DNA of 5,804 nucleotides from Rubrobacteraceae bacterium. GTDB taxonomy: Bacteria > Actinomycetota > Rubrobacteria > Rubrobacterales > Rubrobacteraceae. The stretch is taken from assembly GCA_013698525.1 (NCBI GenBank), contig JACCSM010000339.1, positions 1 to 5,804 of the forward strand. Direction: 5' to 3'. The translations under genes and the position numbers were made by a program. The notes under the pieces were generated by a model, which was not told where the DNA came from, ran no database searches, and was given only the letters and a program-made list of their open reading frames with translations. Every line of letters starts with the position of its first letter. Positions within the stretch are counted from its first letter, which is position 1. Shown here in pieces: positions 1 through 4,185 of this stretch.

Positions 1-318
1 ACCAGAGTCGCCCGCTTCTAGCTCCATGCAAGCGAGGCCATACTCGACGGCGCTCTTGCCAGCGCACCCGTAGCCGGAGAGGTGCATCCCGAGCAGGCCG
101 AGATCGGCGAACTCGGGTACGATCTCCTCCGGGAAGACGGCCTCGTCGTACCACTCCTCGATGTTCGGCTTGATTCTCTGGTGCACAAAGGAACGGACCC
201 TCTCCCTGATACCCCTCTCTTCGTCGGAGAGGTGGGCGTCGATGTTCAGGAAATCTATCGCATCGGGGCGGGTGGAGGATCCAGCATCCGTGTTGCTTCC
301 GGCCTGGGTCACAGCCAT
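1..318 (-). CDS. gcdH: Glutaryl-CoA dehydrogenase-like acyl-CoA dehydrogenase, N-terminal part (cut by left edge)
   Basis: Reading the minus strand from the ATG at 318 gives 106 open codons that run off the window. The protein begins MAVTQAGSNTDAG, then has an acyl-CoA dehydrogenase N-terminal helical domain: FLNIDAHLSDEERGIRERV (about 23-41), an EEWYDEAVFPEE stretch (about 55-66), LGLLGMHLSGYGCAG (73-87) and ACMELEAGDSG (96-106). The GYGCAG...YGLA..ELE..DSG pattern is what I know from glutaryl-CoA dehydrogenases, FAD enzymes that oxidise and decarboxylate glutaryl-CoA to crotonyl-CoA in lysine, tryptophan and glutarate breakdown. The FAD-binding middle and C-terminal domains and the catalytic glutamate lie outside the window, so the decarboxylating activity cannot be checked. 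An AGAGGTGA ribosome binding site (323-330) five bases before the ATG supports this start. The gene is divergent from a CoA-transferase that could make its substrate. Another short-chain acyl-CoA dehydrogenase is the main alternative. Confidence 0.85.
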   Translation of the reverse strand, partial: MAVTQAGSNTDAGSSTRPDAIDFLNIDAHLSDEERGIRERVRSFVHQRIKPNIEEWYDEAVFPEEIVPEFADLGLLGMHLSGYGCAGKSAVEYGLACMELEAGDSG

Positions 319-355
319 CTTCTCACCTCTCTCGGAGCTCAACCATCGACTCAGG

Positions 356-361
356 ATTATT
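356..361 (-). promoter_or_regulatory. Candidate -10 box for the gcdH-like gene
   Basis: On the minus strand the hexamer AATAAT (361 down to 356) matches five of six positions of TATAAT, including the key second A and last T. It would start a transcript near 349, leaving about 30 untranslated bases and room for the AGAGGTGA ribosome binding site. No good -35 box is seen at the proper distance (CAACAC at 384-379), so the call rests on the -10 alone. The repeat array at 415-446 lies just upstream of it. Confidence 0.35.
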
Positions 362-414
362 CCACAGCGCACATCTTGGTGTTGCGAATTCAGCACGCCG
401 GCTGCGCCTGCTTG

Positions 415-446
415 TCAGCACCTCAGCAGGTCAGCATTTCAGCAAG
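415..446 (+). repeat. Tandem octamer array, four TCAGCANN units
   Basis: The hexamer TCAGCA occurs at 415, 423, 431 and 439, exactly eight bases apart, with the two spacer bases differing each time (CC, GG, TT, AG). A fifth copy stands alone at 390-395. The varied spacer dinucleotides with an invariant hexamer look like selection or spread of a unit rather than plain slippage. The 8-bp period is not that of operator sites placed on one face of the helix (10-11 bp). The array sits in the spacer between gcdH and the CoA-transferase, upstream of both. Its function is unknown. It could be part of a dispersed intergenic repeat family, a simple-sequence tract, or a protein binding array. Confidence 0.8.
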
Positions 447-498
447 AGCATGGGGATAGTAGCCACCGTCCGCGAGGCGCCACTCTCATCGTGGAGTT

Positions 499-624
499 TC
501 GCTTAGCGAGCGTGGGAGACGCCGTTCGAGGAAAAGCTGGCCGCTGAAAGCGGCCGGAGGGAGCATGCTGATAAGGCGCGAAGCGCCGTGCTGACGAGCG
601 GAGGCCGAAGACCGGAGCGTGCTG
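499..624. repeat. Hairpin cluster with CRTGCTG repeats
   Basis: Three small inverted repeats follow each other: TCGC-TTA-GCGA at 499-509, GGCCGCT-GAA-AGCGGCC at 539-555 (extendable to 537-557 with one G-T pair) and GGCGC-GAA-GCGCC at 575-587. The last two share a GAA loop. Interleaved are GGAGCATGCTG (560-570), CGTGCTG (587-593) and GGAGCGTGCTG (614-624). The first two heptamers are followed by A, giving TGCTGA, the reverse complement of the TCAGCA unit in the array to the left. The whole 390-624 stretch thus has repeat units facing each other across a hairpin-rich middle, as in small non-autonomous or REP-like elements. No target-site duplication was recognised. Confidence 0.5.
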
Positions 625-632
625 CCTTGCGC

Positions 633-638
633 TACACT
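633..638 (+). promoter_or_regulatory. Candidate leaderless -10 box (TACACT) for the CoA-transferase
   Basis: TACACT fits the actinobacterial TANNNT -10 consensus and ends six bases before the ATG at 645, placing the expected transcription start on or next to the start codon. No ribosome binding site precedes that ATG (the bases just before are GGGCGC), which fits a leaderless transcript. A clear -35 is not visible. Leaderless genes are common in actinobacteria, but this one is inferred from spacing alone. Confidence 0.45.
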
Positions 639-644
639 GGGCGC

Positions 645-1805
645 ATGGACGATGGTCCGAAGTTGCCGCTCGAAGGCGTCAAGGTACTCGACCTCTCGCG
701 GGTTCTGGCTGGGCCTTACGCGACGATGGTGCTCGGTGACCTCGGCGCCGACGTTCTTAAGGTCGAACACCCCGAGCGTGGGGACGACACCCGCCACTGG
801 GGCCCGCCATTCGCCGGCGGCGAGGTACACGGCGAGTCGGCGTATTTTCTCTCCGTCAACCGCAACAAGCGTTCCATCGGGGTAGACCTGAAAGATCAGA
901 AAGGGTTGGAGCGAGTCAGGAAGCTCGCGGCCGGGGCCGACGTCGTGATCGAGAACTGGAGGCGCGGAGCCCTGGAGAAGCTCGGTCTCGGCTACGAAGC
1001 TCTAAGAGAAGCGAATCCCGGCCTCATCTACTGCGCCATCACGGGCTTCGGGCCTGGCCCTGACGAGGACCGTCCTGGCTACGACTTTCTGGTGCAGGCG
1101 AGGGGTGGTGTCATGGGCATCACGGGCCAGCCTGGCGGCGAGCCGACGAAGGTCGGGGTTGCGATCTCGGACATAGTGTGCGGCCTTTTCGCATCGAACG
1201 CGATCCTGGCGGCCCTCCACCGGCGCAGCGCGAGCGGAGAGGGCGCGCGCATCGAGGTTCCGCTCTTCGAGTCCACCCTCGGCTGGCTCGCCAACCGCGG
1301 TCAGGAGTACCTCACGAGCGGCGAGGACACCGGTCTGATAGGCAATGCCCACCCCTCCATCGTTCCATACCAGACCTTCAATGCCGCGGACAAACCAATT
1401 GTGGTCGCCGTCGGCAACAACACCCAGTTCGCCAACTTGTGCAAGGCAATTGGCCGTCCTGAGTTGGCCGAGGACGAGCAGTATGCGACCAATCCCGACC
1501 GCGTGGCCAACCGGGAGGCTCTGATCGCGGTGCTTCAGAAAGAGTTCAGCAAGCGGCCCGCGGATGAGTGGGCTGAGGAGATCCGGGCCGCCGGCGTCCC
1601 TAGCGGACCAGTCAACACGTTGGCCGACGTGTTCGCCGACGAGCACCTCCTCGGCTCGGGAATGCTGAGGGACCTGGATCATCCCTCAGCCGGACACCTC
1701 GAGATGCTAGCTTCGCCAGTCCTCGTCGACGGCGAACGCCTGCCCATCCGCCGCCCCCCACCGACCCTCGGCCAGCACACGGAAGACACAGAGTGGGGAA
1801 CATGA
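645..1805 (+). CDS. Class III CoA-transferase (CaiB/BaiF family), probably glutarate/succinyl-CoA type
   Basis: The 386-residue product spans a full CoA-transferase family III protein, which moves CoA between carboxylic acids through an enzyme-bound aspartyl thioester in the cytosol. The N-terminal half has GVKVLDLSRVLAGPYATMVL (11-30), GDLGADVLKVEHPERGDDTR (31-50) followed by HWGPPF, and NRNKRSIGVDL (72-82). The catalytic aspartate is D147 in RPGYDFLVQARGG. An interdomain stretch has FESTLGWLANRGQEYL (208-223), and the C-terminal part has AAGVPSGPVNTL and PPPTLGQHT. The GDDTRHWGPPF signature resembles the succinyl-CoA:glutarate CoA-transferase (SUGCT-like) branch, and the divergent gcdH-like neighbour would consume glutaryl-CoA; the substrate is inferred. 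A GTG at 588 gives 19 more residues, but these come from the repeat-rich spacer and do not resemble the family, so the ATG at 645 was chosen. Formyl-CoA or other acyl-CoA transferases are alternatives. Confidence 0.9.
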   Translation: MDDGPKLPLEGVKVLDLSRVLAGPYATMVLGDLGADVLKVEHPERGDDTRHWGPPFAGGEVHGESAYFLSVNRNKRSIGVDLKDQKGLERVRKLAAGADVVIENWRRGALEKLGLGYEALREANPGLIYCAITGFGPGPDEDRPGYDFLVQARGGVMGITGQPGGEPTKVGVAISDIVCGLFASNAILAALHRRSASGEGARIEVPLFESTLGWLANRGQEYLTSGEDTGLIGNAHPSIVPYQTFNAADKPIVVAVGNNTQFANLCKAIGRPELAEDEQYATNPDRVANREALIAVLQKEFSKRPADEWAEEIRAAGVPSGPVNTLADVFADEHLLGSGMLRDLDHPSAGHLEMLASPVLVDGERLPIRRPPPTLGQHTEDTEWGT

Positions 1806-1815
1806 AGGAGCGTGT

Positions 1816-1850
1816 AGCAGTCATCATCGCGAAGGGCGATGATGACTGCT
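1816..1850. terminator. Perfect 15-bp inverted repeat, likely bidirectional terminator or 3' end structure
   Basis: AGCAGTCATCATCGC (1816-1830) is followed by a five-base loop, GAAGG, and its exact reverse complement (1836-1850). It starts 11 bases after the CoA-transferase stop and lies 150 bases past the cyclase stop on the other strand, between convergent genes. Neither side carries a T-run, so a classical intrinsic terminator is not shown. In high-GC actinobacteria such hairpins without U-tracts are often proposed to end or protect transcripts. The spacer from 1851 to 1999 shows nothing else I can support. Confidence 0.6.
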
Positions 1851-1999
1851 CAACCAGTACCGGCTGGAGTGGGTCGCGGTCAATCGTTTGAAAAGAATCG
1901 ATCTGCAACCCGGCCGGATAAGCCGCATTTGTCTGGATGATCTGTCAAGCACGCCAGCCTGGTGACAAGCTCCACCCGAGGCCGCGAAACACCCGAGAA

Positions 2000-2800
2000 C
2001 TATCCGGAGACGACCGCTACAGGCCTGACGGGAGAGCCAGTCGCGCCGACGAGCTTCAGGGGCGTGCAGATGAGCTCGAAGAGATAGTGTCCCGAGGCAG
2101 CCAGCTCGTCGAGCGCAAGGTTCTCGATGATGTAGATGCCCTCCCTGGCCAGAAGGATCAGGTGCCCAGCCATCATGCACCCAAGCTCGGGATCTCTCGA
2201 GCCCGGCGCGTCCCACGCCATGTTGTCCGCCCCGACCGCCAGCACGCCACGCTCAACCATCCAGTACGCCGCGCTCGCGTCCATGCCTGCTCCTGCCAGG
2301 TAGCGCTCTTCGTCGTCCCAGAAGCGAGCGTTGCCGAGCCTGACGAGCGCCACGCTACCAGCTTCGACCTCCACTCCCTGAAGTTCACAGCACTCTTCGA
2401 GTTCAGCGGCCGTGACGACGCGGCCGGGCTCGAGAGATTCGACGCCGTCCTTGGCGGCAACGTCGAGGAGGACGCCTGGGGCGACTATGGGCGCTATCTC
2501 CTCGGCGCCGTGGCGCGTGAAGCCGCGCGGGAATTGCACCTCCCCCACCGGTACGCCGCTGCAGAGCACGAGGGCGTCGGACTGGTGGCAGAGGGCGTCT
2601 ATATGGGTGCCCGTGTGCTCGCCGCAGATGATGACGCCCGCGGCTCCGGTGCGCGGTCCGGCTTCGTCCGGGCGGTACTCGTCCTCGTGGCGGCGGTGCA
2701 GTAGGTAGGAGTAGCCGGCCTGCTTGTGGGCAGGGTGGATCGGCATCCTCTCGGTACGTGGTTGCTCCAGGTCGAAGATATGCTCCGCTCCGTCCGGCAT
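2000..2800 (-). CDS. Cyclase-family metal-dependent hydrolase (kynurenine formamidase-like)
   Basis: The product is 266 residues, starting at an ATG seven bases after a strong GGAGG ribosome binding site (2808-2812). A 58-codon upstream extension is possible but would bypass that site and run through the divergent promoter. The family signature HxGTHxDxxxH appears as HTGTHIDALCH (62-72): H62, H66 and D68 are the expected metal ligands and H72 the expected catalytic histidine. Further family features are LLDVA (111-115), H213 in AGHLILL, E226 in GIYIIENLALDEL, and the ending PLKLVGATGSPVRPVAVV (247-264). Members hydrolyse amide or lactam-type bonds (N-formylkynurenine, isatin) or act in polyketide and other pathways. 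Here the usual proline of HxGTHxDxPxH is Leu70, so kynurenine formamidase itself is not assured. It is divergent from the M24 peptidase and hyuA genes and may share regulation with them. The family call is firm; the substrate is unknown. Confidence 0.88.
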   Translation of the reverse strand: MPDGAEHIFDLEQPRTERMPIHPAHKQAGYSYLLHRRHEDEYRPDEAGPRTGAAGVIICGEHTGTHIDALCHQSDALVLCSGVPVGEVQFPRGFTRHGAEEIAPIVAPGVLLDVAAKDGVESLEPGRVVTAAELEECCELQGVEVEAGSVALVRLGNARFWDDEERYLAGAGMDASAAYWMVERGVLAVGADNMAWDAPGSRDPELGCMMAGHLILLAREGIYIIENLALDELAASGHYLFELICTPLKLVGATGSPVRPVAVVSG

Positions 2801-2836
2801 GTTCTTTCCTCCCGCGTCGTGGCAGCACTTCGGACA

Positions 2837-2865
2837 AGTGTGGCGAGGTCTGGGGCGGGCGTCAA
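2837..2865 (-). promoter_or_regulatory. Candidate promoter for the cyclase-family gene
   Basis: On the minus strand TTGACG (2865-2860) is a five-of-six -35 box, followed after 17 bases by CACACT (2842-2837), which keeps the second A and final T of a -10. Transcription would begin near 2830, giving about 30 untranslated bases with the GGAGG site inside. The spacing is ideal but the -10 is weak. Confidence 0.45.
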
Positions 2866-2896
2866 CGGGGGACGGGCGCATGGCGGCCGCGGTCCC

Positions 2897-2902
2897 TATA
2901 AT
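2897..2902 (+). promoter_or_regulatory. Consensus -10 box (TATAAT) for the M24 peptidase-hyuA operon
   Basis: A perfect TATAAT lies in otherwise GC-rich DNA just upstream of the AGGAGG at 2915-2920. The expected transcription start is near 2909. No recognisable -35 stands 16-18 bases upstream (GGGCGC-like bases there), so the promoter may rely on an activator or on the strong -10. It lies about 30 bp from the -35 of the divergent cyclase promoter, close enough for one regulator to control both. Confidence 0.5.
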
Positions 2903-2914
2903 CTGGAAGGGAAG

Positions 2915-2920
2915 AGGAGG
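2915..2920 (+). promoter_or_regulatory. AGGAGG ribosome binding site pointing at the ATG at 2925
   Basis: This is a full consensus site, four bases from the ATG at 2925 but 21 bases from the GTG at 2942 that opens the peptidase frame. It is therefore placed to start the six-residue frame MEKLAL and not the peptidase itself, which is the reason the peptidase start needs explaining. Confidence 0.65.
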
Positions 2921-2924
2921 CGGG

Positions 2925-2945
2925 ATGGAGAAGCTTGCGCTGTGA
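2925..2945 (+). CDS. Six-residue minicistron (MEKLAL) overlapping the peptidase start, or frameshifted true start
   Basis: ATG at 2925 opens a frame of six codons, M-E-K-L-A-L, ending in TGA at 2943-2945. It has the consensus AGGAGG in front. The TGA overlaps the GTG (2942-2944) of the M24 peptidase as GTGA, the typical geometry of termination-reinitiation coupling. The two frames differ by one base, so a single extra base near 2942 would fuse them into a peptidase starting MEKLAL followed by VKDQIL. Either a real leader minicistron or a one-base deletion (natural or a sequencing error) explains the arrangement. The sequence alone does not decide. Confidence 0.35.
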   Translation: MEKLAL

Positions 2946-4174
2946 AAGATCAGATCCTTTCGGCCATCAGGCAACGGCTCCAGGCTCGCGGACTGGACGC
3001 CTACATCGCCTACACCCCGTCGAACGTCTTCTACGCCACGGGCTTTCAGAGCTACTTCCTGATGCAGTGGTGGCGCATGCAGGGCACCGTGCTGGCCGTC
3101 ATTCCGGCAGACGAATCGGTCGAAGTAGGGATGATGGTCGGGGACTTCGAGGCAAAACCGGCGCAGCGAGTATCGGGTATCGAGGACGTCAGGGCCTACC
3201 GGTTGTGGCCTGAGATCCGTGACGCCGAGGCGGTACAGGAACCTCTCGGGAGCGGGGAATCGGAGATGCCAAGGCCCGCGCAGTTCGACGAGGGTGAGCA
3301 GGATGAGATCGTACGCGGGTTGCTCGGGGACAGGGGTCTGCTCGGCGCCAGGATTGGGACGGACCTGCGCTACATGCTCTTAGATTCCCACCGCCGCTTC
3401 TCGGCCCTTGCCCCTGAGGCCGAGTGGGTGGACTTCACAGGCGATATGTACGAGCTCAGACGTATAAAGTACCCCTTCGAGGTCGAGAGGCTCAGGCGGG
3501 CAACGGAGCTCTCTGAGGCGGGGATGCGCTTCGCGGTCGAGAACCTCGCGCCAGGCATGAGCGCAACGGACGTGCGCCACCGATACGTAATGGGCGTCGC
3601 GCGTGCTGCGATGGAAGATCCCCGCTACCAGGACTACTCGGACCAGTGGATCCTGCCCGCCGTCGGCGCAGGAGTGGGGATCGGCGTCGACTCCGAGCGA
3701 GGCGCCGGTCTGCAAGATGGCGACCTCATCAAGTTCGACTGCGGCACGACCGTCGGCGGCTACCGTGGGGATGGTGGACGCACGTTCGCCTACGGTAAGG
3801 TGAAGCCCACAGCCGGACGGCTTTTCGGGGTGCTGCAGGAGGCGCATGACAGGGCATGCGCGGAGATAAGGCCGGGCGTCGAGGTGGGTGAGATCTTCCG
3901 TATCGCCCAGGACCACATCACCAAGAACGGCTACCCGCGCTTCCGCCGCGGTCATTACGGGCACTCTCTGGGGATCGACACCTTCCACGAGGAACCTCCC
4001 TACGTCTCGGAGGGTGACCGGACGATAATAGAGTCGGGCATGGTGCTGGCTATCGAGACGCCCGCATACACCACCGATGCTGGTGCCATCATGATCGAAG
4101 ACCTCGTACACGTGCTCCCCGGCGGCATCGAACGCCTCCACAGGCTGCCGCACGGGCTAACGGTTATCTCTTAG
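2942..4174 (+). CDS. M24 family metallopeptidase (Xaa-Pro dipeptidase/aminopeptidase-like)
   Basis: From the GTG at 2942 the product has 410 residues, normal for two-domain M24 proteins. Residues 1 to about 160 form a creatinase-type N-terminal domain (QARGLDAYIAYTPSNVFYATG, about 14-34). The rest is the pita-bread catalytic domain, beginning around YELRRIKYPFEVERLRRA. All five expected metal ligands are visible: D266 in KFDCG, D277 in YRGDGGRTF, H341 in GHYGHSLGID, E372 in LAIETP and E386 in MIEDLV; H349 in DTFHEEP also fits. This argues for a dinuclear metallopeptidase cleaving before or after proline, rather than metal-free creatinase. The frame stays open upstream to 2726, but that part is antisense to the cyclase gene and was rejected. 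The GTG has only a poor GGAG 11 bases away; see the overlapping MEKLAL frame. The hyuA gene follows 11 bases after the stop, so the two form an operon. The true substrate is unknown. Confidence 0.88.
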   Translation: MKDQILSAIRQRLQARGLDAYIAYTPSNVFYATGFQSYFLMQWWRMQGTVLAVIPADESVEVGMMVGDFEAKPAQRVSGIEDVRAYRLWPEIRDAEAVQEPLGSGESEMPRPAQFDEGEQDEIVRGLLGDRGLLGARIGTDLRYMLLDSHRRFSALAPEAEWVDFTGDMYELRRIKYPFEVERLRRATELSEAGMRFAVENLAPGMSATDVRHRYVMGVARAAMEDPRYQDYSDQWILPAVGAGVGIGVDSERGAGLQDGDLIKFDCGTTVGGYRGDGGRTFAYGKVKPTAGRLFGVLQEAHDRACAEIRPGVEVGEIFRIAQDHITKNGYPRFRRGHYGHSLGIDTFHEEPPYVSEGDRTIIESGMVLAIETPAYTTDAGAIMIEDLVHVLPGGIERLHRLPHGLTVIS

Positions 4175-4178
4175 GAGG
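4173..4178 (+). promoter_or_regulatory. Ribosome binding site overlapping the peptidase stop codon, fixes the TTG start of hyuA
   Basis: AGGAGG begins inside the TAG stop (4172-4174) of the peptidase and lies seven bases before the TTG at 4186. An in-frame TTG at 4180 is only one base away and too close to be used. The overlap suggests translational coupling of the two genes. Confidence 0.8.
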
Positions 4179-4185
4179 CTTGGAT

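Larger units (their letters stand above)
319..644. other. Divergent intergenic spacer with repeats and hairpins
   Basis: This 326-bp gap separates two outward-facing gene starts and shows no convincing gene of its own. From left to right it holds the gcdH ribosome binding site and a weak minus-strand -10 box, then a single TCAGCA at 390-395. A four-unit TCAGCANN array follows at 415-446. Beyond it are three small hairpins (499-509, 539-555, 575-587), three CRTGCTG heptamers (564, 587, 618) and a TACACT box just before the CoA-transferase start. By simple chance about 0.1 copies of the TCAGCA hexamer, counting both strands, would be expected in the roughly 200 bp from 390 to 594; I count seven. 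Open frames across it on either strand are extensions or antisense shadows of the flanking genes. Confidence 0.7.

Noticed and set aside
82..459. Plus-strand open frames opposite the gcdH-like gene
   Set aside because: They are antisense to a recognisable acyl-CoA dehydrogenase N-terminus and continue into the repeat array.
588..644. GTG-initiated 19-residue extension of the CoA-transferase
   Set aside because: The added residues come from the hairpin and repeat spacer, do not resemble the family N-terminus, and would contain the likely -10 box. The ATG at 645 precedes the standard start of the domain.
1002..1682. 226-codon minus-strand open frame inside the CoA-transferase
   Set aside because: It lies opposite a well-supported gene with no recognisable domain or ribosome binding site.
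1802..1891. 29-codon frame overlapping the CoA-transferase stop as ATGA
   Set aside because: Its codons are dictated by the perfect inverted repeat at 1816-1850, which is better explained as an RNA 3' end structure; no ribosome binding site specific to it is evident.
1943..1967. TGTCA...TGACA inverted repeat past the cyclase stop as a possible terminator
   Set aside because: It has only five outer base pairs with an asymmetric interior and no T-run; the stem at 1816-1850 is far stronger.
1937..2704. 255-codon plus-strand open frame opposite the cyclase gene
   Set aside because: It is the antisense shadow of a clear family gene in GC-rich DNA; no domain, start signal or promoter was recognised.
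2726..2941. 72-residue upstream extension of the M24 peptidase frame
   Set aside because: It is antisense to the first codons of the cyclase gene, crosses both candidate promoters and has no family similarity; M24 proteins begin near the QARGLDAY stretch.
2801..2974. 58-residue upstream extension of the cyclase protein on the minus strand
   Set aside because: A strong GGAGG seven bases before the ATG at 2800 marks the start; the extension covers the divergent promoter region and looks non-family.
3380..4153. 257-codon minus-strand open frame opposite the M24 gene
   Set aside because: It is an antisense shadow of a gene with all catalytic residues intact; the composition is typical of the GC-rich complementary frame.
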